Source of the DNA: an uncultured Eubacterium sp.
Lineage (GTDB): Bacteria; Bacillota; Clostridia; Lachnospirales; Lachnospiraceae
Length of the DNA: 64,000 nucleotides
Direction of reading: 5' to 3'
NCBI GenBank assembly: GCA_910584875.1
Contig: CAJUDA010000003.1
Location: 62,001 to 126,000, forward strand
Shown: piece after piece, positions 52,701 to 60,638 of the stretch
Layout: the number at the start of each line of letters is the position of its first letter
How positions within the stretch are numbered: the stretch's first letter is position 1
Program-made: the position numbers and the translations under genes
The notes under the pieces: model-generated
Databases searched by the model: none
What the model was told of the DNA's origin: nothing
What the model saw: the letters and a program-made list of their open reading frames with translations, nothing else

Positions 52701-53177
52701 ATGCGGAAATTAAAGGTATACTTAGATACATCGGTTATAAGCCATTTGCTACAAGAGGATGTGCCTGAGAAAATGGCAGATACAAGGCAGTTATGGGAAA
52801 TGTTTAAGGCTGGGAAATATGATGTGTATTTGTCCACCGTTACATTAGAAGAAGTGGCAGATTGTCCAGAGCCTAAGAAAAGCAAGATGTATAGTTACTT
52901 GGAACAGATAAATTATGCACTTATTGAAATTACAGATGATGTGTCAGATGTTGCACAACAGATTATTGATATGGGTATATTAACAAAGAAAAGTTATGAT
53001 GATTGCCAACATATTGCAGCAGCGGTTATTTATGAATGCGATTGTATAATATCTTGGAATTTTAGGCATATTGTTAATATTAAAACGATCAGGGGTATAA
53101 GAGCCATTACCAATTTAAAAGGTTATAAACCAATTGAGATTCTGAATCCGTCTGTATTGTTAGAAAGCGAGGGATGA
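52701..53177 (+). CDS. PIN-domain protein, probable toxin ribonuclease
   Basis: A 158-residue PIN-like protein. It begins KVYLDTSVISHL with the first acidic residue (Asp9), has the TLEEVAD region for the second (Glu), DDCQHIAAAVIYECD for the third, and ends the fold with SWNFRHIVNIKTI. PIN toxins of the VapC type cut tRNA or mRNA. AAGGAG precedes the ATG. It is AT-rich compared with the pyr genes around it, which suggests transfer. Two small genes follow with no gap, and could encode the antidote. The order toxin first is less usual than antitoxin first. Confidence 0.78.
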   Translation: MRKLKVYLDTSVISHLLQEDVPEKMADTRQLWEMFKAGKYDVYLSTVTLEEVADCPEPKKSKMYSYLEQINYALIEITDDVSDVAQQIIDMGILTKKSYDDCQHIAAAVIYECDCIISWNFRHIVNIKTIRGIRAITNLKGYKPIEILNPSVLLESEG

Positions 53178-53179
53178 CT

Positions 53180-53353
53180 ATGGAAAAACCTAATTTGAGT
53201 CCAGATTTTACCATTGAAGATATTCATAAACTAAGAGAGTATAATTATTATCTCACAAAGGATATGACCCCACAGGAAAGGCGAGATTATTATAATAAAC
53301 GTGGCATAGAAGTACACAGGCAGATACAAGAAAGAAAATTGCAGAAGGTGTAA
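53180..53353 (+). CDS. Small protein, candidate antitoxin (copy 1)
   Basis: 57 residues: an LSPDFTIEDIHKLREYNYY segment, then LTKDMTPQERRDYYNKRG and a basic, Gln-rich tail. The core DFTIEDIHK-REY-LTKDMT recurs in the next gene. I know this pattern from small Firmicutes proteins found behind PIN-like genes but cannot name a family. It begins 2 nt after the PIN stop with GAGGG upstream, so expression is coupled. The role as antitoxin is inferred from position and size; no DNA-binding fold is evident. Confidence 0.68.
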   Translation: MEKPNLSPDFTIEDIHKLREYNYYLTKDMTPQERRDYYNKRGIEVHRQIQERKLQKV

Positions 53354-53532
53354 TGATTATATTTGCAAAACCAATTATCAGCCTAGATTTTACCATTGAA
53401 GATATTCATAAGATTAGAGAATATCACTATGAGCTTACAAAAGATATAACAGTAGTGGAAAAAGTTACATATTACAATAATTTCAGCAAAGAAGCAGAAA
53501 GAGAGATTGAACGGAGGGGCATTAAAGCGTAA
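53353..53532 (+). CDS. Small protein, diverged second copy of the candidate antitoxin
   Basis: 59 residues. LDFTIEDIHKIREYHYELTK closely repeats the core of the gene just upstream; the C-terminal half (YYNNFSKEAEREIERRGIK) is diverged and lost the MTPQERR segment. Its ATG overlaps the previous stop (TAATG), so it would be translated by re-initiation. It may be a tandem duplicate that is decaying or that has gained a different specificity. Confidence 0.62.
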   Translation: MIIFAKPIISLDFTIEDIHKIREYHYELTKDITVVEKVTYYNNFSKEAEREIERRGIKA

Positions 53533-53560
53533 AGCTGTAGCGAGTATGTTAAAAATGTGG

Positions 53561-53598
53561 GAAGCACCAACGGATTTAATTATCTGTAGGTGCTTTTT
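53561..53598 (+). terminator. Terminator after the PIN module
   Basis: AAGCACC at 53562-53568 pairs with GGTGCTT at 53589-53595, followed by TTT. It would stop transcripts from pyrD and the PIN genes before pyrE. Confidence 0.65.
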
Positions 53599-53635
53599 CA
53601 TGTCCTGCTGCCTAGCGTGGATTTTGATGCTTTGA

Positions 53636-53667
53636 CCTTATATGAAAACAATTGGTTTCATGTAAGG
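53636..53667. repeat. Hairpin holding the right copy of the 12-bp inverted repeat
   Basis: CCTTATATGAAAAC and GGTTTCATGTAAGG pair around an AATT loop with two mismatches. The right arm contains TGGTTTCATGTA, the reverse complement of the motif at 52669-52680. Confidence 0.5.
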
Positions 53668-53821
53668 CGGTTATGGTATCATTTTCTTTGAAAATGGAGC
53701 AGAAAATCTATGTAATAAATCATAAAATTTTAAATCTTATTTTTCTTTTCAGATTTCAGCGAAACTTCTACCAAGATAAGCAGTGGATTGAAAGGAGAAA
53801 TAGATAAGAACGATTTGCAAG

Positions 53822-53850
53822 TTGTAAACTTAAAAGATAGATGGTATACT
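53822..53850 (+). promoter_or_regulatory. Extended -10 promoter of pyrE
   Basis: TTGTAA at 53822-53827, 17 nt, TATACT at 53845-53850 with TGG before it. It gives pyrE its own transcript, which fits its separation from pyrCFKD by the insert and terminator. Confidence 0.7.
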
Positions 53851-53900
53851 GAATGATATATCTTATTATCTATTGTTTATAGCAGGAGGTTACAAGAGAC

Positions 53901-54578
53901 ATGGAACAGTATAAAGAAGAATTTATTGAGTTTATGGTAGAATCTGATGTACTTAAATTCGGGGAGTTTACATTAAAAAGCGGGCGGAAATCTCCGTTCT
54001 TTATGAATGCCGGCGCTTACGTGACCGGTTCGCAGCTAAAGCGGCTGGGGGAATATTATGCAAAAGCGATCCATGACAACTATGGTGAGGACTTTGACGT
54101 CCTTTTTGGCCCGGCATATAAAGGGATCCCTCTTAGTGTGGCTACCGTGATCGCTTTCTATGAATTATACGGGAAAGAGATCCGTTATTGCTCGAACCGC
54201 AAGGAGATCAAGGATCATGGTGATGTCGGGATCCTCCTGGGAAGTAAGATCACAGACAAAGAGCGTGTCGTGATCATCGAGGACGTGACCACTTCAGGAA
54301 AATCAATCGAAGAGACCTTTCCGATATTAAAGGAACAGGGGGACGTGGAGATCGCAGGTCTGATGGTATCCCTGAACCGTATGGAAAAAGGGAAGGGCGG
54401 AGAAAAAAGTGCACTGGATGAGATCCGGGAGACATACGGTTTCCCGACAGCAGCCATCGTGACGATGGATGAAGTGGTGGAACGACTGTATAATAAGGAA
54501 TGTCAGGGCAGGATCGTGATCAATGATGAACTTAAGAAAGCGATTGATGAGTATTTTGGGATATACGGAGTAAAATAG
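53901..54578 (+). CDS. pyrE: Orotate phosphoribosyltransferase
   Basis: Adds ribose phosphate from PRPP to orotate. The 225-residue protein has the PRPP loop VVIIEDVTTSGKS, GPAYKGIPL and CSNRKEIKDHG. AGGAGGT lies 10 nt before the ATG. In related genomes it usually follows pyrD directly; here 1.4 kb of AT-rich DNA with a PIN module separates them. The next gene, a LytTR regulator, starts 34 nt downstream and may be transcribed with pyrE. Confidence 0.94.
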   Translation: MEQYKEEFIEFMVESDVLKFGEFTLKSGRKSPFFMNAGAYVTGSQLKRLGEYYAKAIHDNYGEDFDVLFGPAYKGIPLSVATVIAFYELYGKEIRYCSNRKEIKDHGDVGILLGSKITDKERVVIIEDVTTSGKSIEETFPILKEQGDVEIAGLMVSLNRMEKGKGGEKSALDEIRETYGFPTAAIVTMDEVVERLYNKECQGRIVINDELKKAIDEYFGIYGVK

Positions 54579-54612
54579 CCTGTATGTATAGAATCGGAGT
54601 GTGACAGGGAAA

Positions 54613-55353
54613 ATGCGTATTGCCATATGTGATGACCAGAGGGAAGTCAGGGAGCTGTTTGAAGAGAGGATCCGGCGGCTGTATCCGGAAGCGGAGCTGC
54701 TATTATTCTCATCGGGAGAACAGCTTCTTGACTCTGAAAAGGCGCCAGATATATTATTGCTGGATATCCAGATGCCTGGCAAAAACGGAATGGATACAGC
54801 ACGGGAACTGCGGAAGAAAAACAAGAATACGATCCTTATTTTTGTCACGGCACTGGAGGAATTTGTCTTTCAGGCGTTTGATGTTGGGGCATTTCATTAT
54901 CTGGTCAAACCATTTCACGAAAAGAAGTTCGCAGAAGTGCTGATGAGGGCGGCAGCGCAGTCAGAGGAGAACAAAAAAAGAGAAGCGGTAAATAGTAAAA
55001 AGGAAAAACCGGGGTTAGTGATCACTACTAAGGGCAGACATATTACGGTCGATTTTGATGAAATTATATTTGCAGAAGTATTTGACCGCAAAGTGATCCT
55101 TCATCTGCTGGATTCGGATATCGAATATTATGGGAAAATGAAGGAACTCCAGGAGCAGGCGGGGGATGAGTTTTTCCGTCCCCACAGGGCATATCTTGTA
55201 AATTTCAATTATATCAGAAAATATGATGCTGCGACCATTGAACTGGAAAAGGGTCAGGCACTTATGGCAAAACAGAATTACAGAGAGTTTGTCAGACGAT
55301 ATCTGAGATTTGTGCAAAAAAAGGGAAAAGGACAGGAAAAAAATAACCAATAA
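54613..55353 (+). CDS. LytTR-family response regulator next to the Tad-like locus
   Basis: A 246-residue regulator. The receiver domain (1-120) has ICDD at 5-8, phosphoacceptor Asp51 in LLLDIQMPG and Lys in LVKPF. The LytTR DNA-binding domain (about 137-238) has FDEIIFAEVFDRKV and FFRPHRAYLVNFNYI. No kinase gene is adjacent. I start it at the ATG at 54613 (MRIAICDDQ) behind AGGGA; a GTG at 54601 is in frame. It ends 178 nt before the Tad-like operon and is the obvious candidate to control that promoter, though no LytTR direct repeats were confirmed. Confidence 0.87.
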   Translation: MRIAICDDQREVRELFEERIRRLYPEAELLLFSSGEQLLDSEKAPDILLLDIQMPGKNGMDTARELRKKNKNTILIFVTALEEFVFQAFDVGAFHYLVKPFHEKKFAEVLMRAAAQSEENKKREAVNSKKEKPGLVITTKGRHITVDFDEIIFAEVFDRKVILHLLDSDIEYYGKMKELQEQAGDEFFRPHRAYLVNFNYIRKYDAATIELEKGQALMAKQNYREFVRRYLRFVQKKGKGQEKNNQ

Positions 55354-55444
55354 AATCATAAAAGGGCGTGTTACGGCAGGAATTTCCCCATCTTGGCGTT
55401 AATCGCCGAAAAAACGTGCTTTTTCACAAAAATCTTCTTTCTCA

Positions 55445-55491
55445 TTTGTAAACATTTCATAATTTACAAAGAAGGGAACTGGTGTTATGAT
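55445..55491 (+). promoter_or_regulatory. Promoter of the Tad-like operon with a palindrome on the -35 box
   Basis: TTTACA at 55463-55468, 17 nt, TATGAT at 55486-55491 with TGT in front (extended -10). TTTGTAAA at 55445-55452 and TTTACAAA at 55463-55470 form an 8-bp inverted repeat, spacer 10, whose right arm covers the -35 box. A regulator bound here would control the promoter. Confidence 0.65.
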
Positions 55492-55531
55492 TGAGCCATT
55501 CCACCCAAATACGAGAAAAGGAGGTTAGGAT

Positions 55532-56347
55532 TTGAAGGTTGCTTTTTGGAGTAACACAAGGGGAAGGTCATGTGTCACAAGCAATCTGGCTTGTATCAGT
55601 GTATTGTCCACTTTGATTTCTTCTGATCATCAGAGAATCATTGTTTTGGAGAATCATCAGAATATTCTAAATCTTGGTAATGCGTTATTCAGCCAAAATT
55701 CAGGACAGGAAGTAAGAGAAAATAAAAATTATCAGATTGAATACGGGCTCAGCAGACTGCTGCGAGTGATCGAACAGGGAGAAAATCTTTCAGAGGATAT
55801 TGTATTCCGATATGCAGAACATTTCCTGGGAGAGCGGTTGTTTTATCTTCCCGCAGGAGGCATCCGTAATCAGGATATGCTGGAGTACCGCCTTGAACGG
55901 GAGTGTATCCGGACGATCCAGTGTCTGGAAGATTATGGAGATCTTATATTGGTCGATACGTCGGCAGCGCCCCTGGCGAGCACACGCAAAATTTTACAGC
56001 AGGCAGATCTGGTGGTAGTCAATCTGAGTCAGAACAGACAGATGCTGGATCATTTTTTTCGCAATTATTCTGCTGTACGCAAAAAAGCATTTTACTTAAT
56101 AGGAAACTATGATGCGGAATCGGAGCTGACGCGAGCCGAAGTGATAAAACAATACCGGATACCGGGAAATAGTCTGGGGGTAATACCGCATAATGTACAG
56201 TTTTCGGATGCTGTGTCTGATGGGAAACTGATACGGTTTTTGCTGAAAAATTATCATTGCGAAAAACAGGACAGCAATTTTGACTTTATGTCATCAGCAA
56301 AAGAGGCGGTAAGTCTCTTTCAAAACAGGCTTGCTGCAGACGGTTGA
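55532..56347 (+). CDS. TadZ/CpaE-like protein with altered P-loop
   Basis: A 271-residue protein with a MinD/ParA-like fold: beta strand KVAFWSN, helix TSNLACISVLSTL, LIVLENHQN-like second strand (IIVLENHQ), LILVDTSA as Walker A-prime/B region, LVVVNLSQ and FYLIGNYD. The deviant Walker A lysine motif is replaced by SNTRGRSCVTSN, so ATP binding is doubtful. TadZ proteins place Tad pilus machines at the pole or membrane. It starts with TTG at 55532 behind AAAGGAGG. It is the first gene of the operon; its end overlaps the frame of the next. The assignment rests on fold pattern and on the CpaF gene downstream. Confidence 0.72.
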   Translation: MKVAFWSNTRGRSCVTSNLACISVLSTLISSDHQRIIVLENHQNILNLGNALFSQNSGQEVRENKNYQIEYGLSRLLRVIEQGENLSEDIVFRYAEHFLGERLFYLPAGGIRNQDMLEYRLERECIRTIQCLEDYGDLILVDTSAAPLASTRKILQQADLVVVNLSQNRQMLDHFFRNYSAVRKKAFYLIGNYDAESELTRAEVIKQYRIPGNSLGVIPHNVQFSDAVSDGKLIRFLLKNYHCEKQDSNFDFMSSAKEAVSLFQNRLAADG

Positions 56348-56361
56348 AGGAGGGGGACAGG

Positions 56362-58158
56362 GTGAGAGTAAGAGGTTTGTGCGGACTGCTGGTGATCTGT
56401 CTCATAACAGATAGTTTATTATGGGGGATTTTGTTTTGGGGAAATATGGAATCTGTCAATGCGGCAGTAACAGTGAAAGATGAGAGGGAGTTTAAGAGAG
56501 AGATGGAAAAGCCCGGAAGGGCAGTGGTCTGCCTGGCAGCATCCTTTCCACTTCATGACACTGTATACGTGAGGGGAGAGAAATCGTTAAAGGGAAATGG
56601 TTATACAGTGAGTCGTTTCCATAAAGGAAAAAGAATGTTTGGCGGGACTCTTCTGATGGTGACAGACGCAGAGCTTCGTATACACGATACGATACTGGCA
56701 GGAGAGGGAGAGGATGAAAACGTCCGGAAAAATACATATGGGCGCCTGCTGGATATTAATAAAGGAAATGTGATCCTGGAAAGAGGAGCCACACTGACAG
56801 GCAATATCAACCGGAATCAGAATAATGACGGCGGAGGCGCCGTGCTGGTCTGCGATGGTGGAATGCTTGAGATGAAAGAGGGAAAAATATCAAAAAATCA
56901 AAATGTATACGGAGGTGCGGGGATACATATAAACAGAGGCGGGACCGCAGAAATAAAGGGAGGGGAGATCACAGAAAACCAGTCATGGGGAATTGCGGCT
57001 GTGGAAGATTTTGATGGACGTGGCGGAGCGATATCCAATAAAGGAAAAGTATCCATATCCGGCGGCAGGATCTGTCGTAACCGGGTAAAGGGCTATACCA
57101 GCGCCGGTATCAGCTATGGCGGTGTTGGTGGGATGCTCTATAATCAGGGGGAATGCCGGATTCGGGGCGGTACAGTTCAGGAAAACGGCGCATCTTATGG
57201 AGGAGGAGCAATTTATAATGATCGGAAATCTGTACTACAGATACAGGGTGGAACCATCTGTGAAAATGATGCCGGTCTGGGGGAGGGGCTTTTTCTGGCG
57301 GGTGGCAGCTGCCGTCTGGGTAAATGTATCACACTGTCTTCTGTTTATCTGGCGAAGGGAACAGAGATATCGGCAGAGGGAGACCTGTCGGTGCAGAGTG
57401 GTAAGATACAGATCATACCCGAAAATTATAAAAATGGTTTGCGTGTTGTAAAGACAAAGGGAAAGAAACCAGTACTACTGGATTTATTTTCACTGTATGG
57501 AAGAAAGCCTTATATGATGCTTCGCCGAAAGGATGGGTTATATCTGGCAGGAGAGCCGGAGAAAAAAGAGGCAGAGAAGACCAGAGAGAAACATCCTGGC
57601 AAAAGAAAATACGTCACAGGAAAAAAGGAAACAGCAACGAAGGATAAAACAAAGGAAGATACAGTGAAAAAAGGTCAAAGAAAGGTATTGGTGAAGACAG
57701 CGCCACGGTTTTTTTTCGTCTGGGAAGTCAGTTCCTTTACCGGGCAAAAATGGAAAGAGGAGTTGCAAAAGGAATGTATGGTTTCCTGTCGGGGGAGAGA
57801 AAAGATACACTGGCGCTGGCGATGGAACGGTCTGCTGCAAAACACGGCTGGCAGTTATCTGGTAGAAGTGTCTGTGGAGAAAGGGGAGTGGACAGAGATT
57901 CCCGTAACCCTGGTGCGGGAGAGCACAGAAGATGATCAGACGGGTTATGTCCGCTTTCATGACACAGACATCGAGAAGGAGACAGGAGTAGAACCAGAGA
58001 AACGGGAAGCAGAGGAAGTATGGCATTTTGATTCGCAGGATATTCTGAAGAGCAAAGAATTTATGAGAAATAGAAAAGATCCTTTTTCAGCAGAAACAAA
58101 TGAGGAATTTCTGCGCAGGTTTCAACGATGCCGGACAGTAAGGAGGAGTCAGAGATGA
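56362..58158 (+). CDS. Secreted parallel beta-helix protein
   Basis: A 598-residue exported protein. The start is GTG at 56362 behind AAGGAGGGGG, giving a signal peptide of about 35 residues (hydrophobic GLLVICLITDSLLWGILFW, cleavage near VNAA). From about 70 to 350 short repeats such as GGGAVLVCDGGMLEMKEGKI, GGAGIHINRGGTAEIKGGEI and GGAIYNDRKSVLQIQGGTI form a classical right-handed beta helix. A lysine-rich linker (about 390-450) and a mixed C-terminal domain follow. No sortase motif is seen. Beta helices bind or cut polysaccharides or act as surface spines; no catalytic residues can be named. Its place between TadZ and CpaF genes is unusual. Confidence 0.8.
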   Translation: MRVRGLCGLLVICLITDSLLWGILFWGNMESVNAAVTVKDEREFKREMEKPGRAVVCLAASFPLHDTVYVRGEKSLKGNGYTVSRFHKGKRMFGGTLLMVTDAELRIHDTILAGEGEDENVRKNTYGRLLDINKGNVILERGATLTGNINRNQNNDGGGAVLVCDGGMLEMKEGKISKNQNVYGGAGIHINRGGTAEIKGGEITENQSWGIAAVEDFDGRGGAISNKGKVSISGGRICRNRVKGYTSAGISYGGVGGMLYNQGECRIRGGTVQENGASYGGGAIYNDRKSVLQIQGGTICENDAGLGEGLFLAGGSCRLGKCITLSSVYLAKGTEISAEGDLSVQSGKIQIIPENYKNGLRVVKTKGKKPVLLDLFSLYGRKPYMMLRRKDGLYLAGEPEKKEAEKTREKHPGKRKYVTGKKETATKDKTKEDTVKKGQRKVLVKTAPRFFFVWEVSSFTGQKWKEELQKECMVSCRGREKIHWRWRWNGLLQNTAGSYLVEVSVEKGEWTEIPVTLVRESTEDDQTGYVRFHDTDIEKETGVEPEKREAEEVWHFDSQDILKSKEFMRNRKDPFSAETNEEFLRRFQRCRTVRRSQR

Positions 58159-58159
58159 A

Positions 58160-59209
58160 ATGAATGATTTTCAAAAAAGATTTTTGTTAAAGCGGCAGGA
58201 TTATGGCATATTATATCCCTATATTATGATGGACAGCGTTACAGATATTAATTGGAACGGAAAACAGCTCTGGATTGATGACCTGCAGAAAGGAAGATAT
58301 ATGGCGCCGGAAACATTGTCAGAAATGTTCGTGGAACGATTTGTACTACTTTTGTCGAATGTTTCAGGACTGCCCTTCAACCGCATGAATCCTGTACTGG
58401 AGGCAGAGACGGAAGAACTTCGTATCAGTGTGGTGCATTCTTGTGTGGCGCATGGAGGAGTGACGATCTCTCTTCGGAAGATACCAGCAGTCAGACGGCT
58501 GGAAAAGGGTGAGATGGTTCAGAGTGGATATTGCAATGAAGAGATCTGTGATTTTCTGATCCGGTGTGTAAAGGCGCACTGTTCTATTGCAATCTGTGGT
58601 CTGCCAGGCGTGGGGAAAACAGAGCTGCTGAAGTTTTTGACTAAATTCATACCAGCGACAGAACGGGTTATTACGATTGAGGATGTGCTGGAGATCCATT
58701 ATCAGAAGATTAATCCCAATAAGGATTGTGTGGAGATGAAGGTGGCGGAAAATTTTACTTATACGGAAGCGATCAAAGCATGTCTGAGGCAGCTGCCTAA
58801 ATGGATCATTCTCTCTGAGGCAAGGTCCGTGGAGGTGCGGTATTTATTAGAATCCATGAGTACAGGAACTCATGGCATCACCACCCTCCATGCAGATGAT
58901 GTCCGCAATATTCCCGACCGGATGAGGAATATGGCAGGTGGTACCGAGGATCTGGACCGGATTGAAAATGATACATACCGGTTTATTGATATCGGTATAT
59001 TAGTCAAGAGTTTTCAGGATTCCGAGGGGAGAATACGTCGCCGCATTGAGCAGATCGGCATTTTTGACCGGTATGGCAGGGAGTGGAAAGAAAGTATCAA
59101 TGAGATCGTGATGGTTGTCGAAGATGGAAAGATTGTCAGCAGAAAATTCCCCGTAAATGTTGAAAGGAAATTTGCAGAGGCAGGTTTCAGGGAACCACTG
59201 GGGGGATAA
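58160..59209 (+). CDS. CpaF/TadA-type secretion ATPase
   Basis: A 349-residue member of the VirB11/PulE ATPase superfamily, CpaF branch. The N-terminal domain carries ITDINWNG-type (VTDINWNG) and ISLRKIP elements. Walker A is GLPGVGKTE (about 147-155), the Asp box is VITIEDVLEIHY, Walker B is WIILSEARS, and the His box is GTHGITTLHADD. It powers assembly of Tad/Flp-type pili or related exporters at the inner face of the membrane. It is shorter than many CpaF proteins because the N-terminal extension is reduced. It starts 1 nt after the preceding stop and ends 3 nt before the next start. Confidence 0.88.
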   Translation: MNDFQKRFLLKRQDYGILYPYIMMDSVTDINWNGKQLWIDDLQKGRYMAPETLSEMFVERFVLLLSNVSGLPFNRMNPVLEAETEELRISVVHSCVAHGGVTISLRKIPAVRRLEKGEMVQSGYCNEEICDFLIRCVKAHCSIAICGLPGVGKTELLKFLTKFIPATERVITIEDVLEIHYQKINPNKDCVEMKVAENFTYTEAIKACLRQLPKWIILSEARSVEVRYLLESMSTGTHGITTLHADDVRNIPDRMRNMAGGTEDLDRIENDTYRFIDIGILVKSFQDSEGRIRRRIEQIGIFDRYGREWKESINEIVMVVEDGKIVSRKFPVNVERKFAEAGFREPLGG

Positions 59210-59212
59210 AGG

Positions 59213-60508
59213 ATGTGGAAGTATGTTTGGCAGATGATGGTACTGGGGATGCTGGAACTTTTATTGTATGCGGTATCCGGGGGGCATCCTGTGTCAATGC
59301 TGGCGTTGGGTGGCGCCGGACTTCTTCTTCTGCCGGTTGCAAACCGGTGTATACAGCGAATACACAAGGCAGAGACAGAATTTTTTGAAATGACGTCTTA
59401 TATGGAACAATTACTATGTTCTTATAAGCGCTGGGGAATTCTGCCGCCGGCGCTGGAGGACTGCATTGCTCTTTATCCGGAAAAAAGCCGGATGGGCTGC
59501 GCTCTGCGGCGGTCACTGTATATATTGAAGACGGGAGAAGGAGTTCGGGATGACAATATCACTGAGAAAGCATTGTCAGAGATCCAGCAGATGTATCCCA
59601 GCAGGAGACTGCAGCTTATGCATGAGTTTTTGTGTGGTGCGGAAAAAATGGGGGGAGATAGAGAAGAGTCTCTTGATATCCTGCTGTGTGATCTGCAGAT
59701 GTGGAAGAGAAGGATCCATTTATACCAGAAGAAAAAACAATTTATCCGCAGAGAAAATCTGCTGGCAGTGGTGCTGGCGTTTGTATTGTGCGGTCTGTCT
59801 ACCTTTCTTATTCCGCGGAATATGCGCAATATGCTTAAAAATTCTGCAGTTTTCCAAATTTCTACAACAGTAGTTACAATTCTTCTTTTGTTGACGACGA
59901 TTGTTCTTATGTATCATTTGACCGGAACATGGCTGGATATCTGGAGAACACCATCCGACAAGGATCAGAAGAGAGAAAAGAGGAACTACCATCTTGTTAA
60001 ATCTCACAGAGGCGGTATATCAGGATATCTTGCCAAAAGGGTATGTCAAAAAGAGGTAGAAAGGGAATTTTCATACTGGCTGCTTTCGGTTACGTTGTAT
60101 CTGCAGGGAGAAAGTGTGTATCAGGCAGCGGGGCTGGCGCTGAAACAGGCAAAGGGTATCTTTGCAGAAGAGACTGCGGCTCTCCGGGAAGCAATCTATG
60201 AAAATCCGGTTTCTCTGCAGCCGTATCTCTCTTTTTTTGCTGAACTTAATATGCCGGAGATCCAGACGGGCATGAAACTGCTGTATGCTTTTGGCAGTAA
60301 CAACTATCAGGATATTAGCCGTCAGATTCGTTTTCTGGTAGAACAGAATAATATCGTAATGGATCAGTATGAGCGCAGGCATCTGGAAGAACAGATTGCA
60401 GGGATGGGATTTTTGAGGCAGATCCCCATGGTGCTTGCGTGTGTCAAGGTTATACTTGATATGGTGATTTTATTGCTGCTGACGATGGGAGATATTCTGG
60501 TTTTATAA
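59213..60508 (+). CDS. TadB/TadC-like membrane protein, possibly a fusion
   Basis: A 431-residue membrane protein. Hydrophobic segments are at about 8-24, 28-44, 183-203, 215-240 and 404-428, with two helical cytosolic parts in between (about 50-180 and 270-400). Each part looks like a type II secretion F domain: LMHEFLCGAEKMGGDREESL in the first and LLSVTLYLQGESVYQAAGL in the second. Tad systems usually encode TadB and TadC as two proteins, each with one such domain; here both seem joined in one chain. It lies right after the CpaF ATPase, its expected motor. Confidence 0.72.
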   Translation: MWKYVWQMMVLGMLELLLYAVSGGHPVSMLALGGAGLLLLPVANRCIQRIHKAETEFFEMTSYMEQLLCSYKRWGILPPALEDCIALYPEKSRMGCALRRSLYILKTGEGVRDDNITEKALSEIQQMYPSRRLQLMHEFLCGAEKMGGDREESLDILLCDLQMWKRRIHLYQKKKQFIRRENLLAVVLAFVLCGLSTFLIPRNMRNMLKNSAVFQISTTVVTILLLLTTIVLMYHLTGTWLDIWRTPSDKDQKREKRNYHLVKSHRGGISGYLAKRVCQKEVEREFSYWLLSVTLYLQGESVYQAAGLALKQAKGIFAEETAALREAIYENPVSLQPYLSFFAELNMPEIQTGMKLLYAFGSNNYQDISRQIRFLVEQNNIVMDQYERRHLEEQIAGMGFLRQIPMVLACVKVILDMVILLLLTMGDILVL

Positions 60509-60521
60509 GGGGGGAATCGTG

Positions 60522-60638
60522 ATGGAGAAACTGATTCGGGATTTTGGGGATGTATTGCCGTTGTATGTACTGGGAGGTTTTATACTGGTGTTGTTTGAAT
60601 GGCTTCTGCAGTGTGCAGGGAGGTGGGAAATATTTTGA
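60522..60638 (+). CDS. 38-residue single-pass membrane peptide
   Basis: The peptide has a short charged start (MEKLIRDFGD), one hydrophobic helix (about 11-29) and a Cys/Arg/Trp end. It lacks the Glu-Tyr signature of Flp prepilins. AAGGGGGGAAT precedes the ATG, and its TGA overlaps the next TTG start (TTGA), so it is well placed to be translated. It may be a miniature pseudopilin or an accessory subunit of the machine; function unknown. Confidence 0.6.
   Translation: MEKLIRDFGDVLPLYVLGGFILVLFEWLLQCAGRWEIF

Larger units (their letters stand above)
53533..53821. other. AT-rich stretch between the PIN module and pyrE
   Basis: No gene is supported here. It holds the terminator at 53561-53598 and the hairpin repeat at 53636-53667. 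From about 53690 it is strongly AT-rich, with only short frames such as one ending FQRNFYQDKQWIERRNR before a stop near 53803, too short to assign. Confidence 0.6.

Noticed and set aside
53383..53601. 72-codon minus-strand frame over the second small protein
   Set aside because: It is Phe/Ile-rich antisense of the AT-rich gene and overlaps the terminator; the sense frame repeats its neighbour at protein level.
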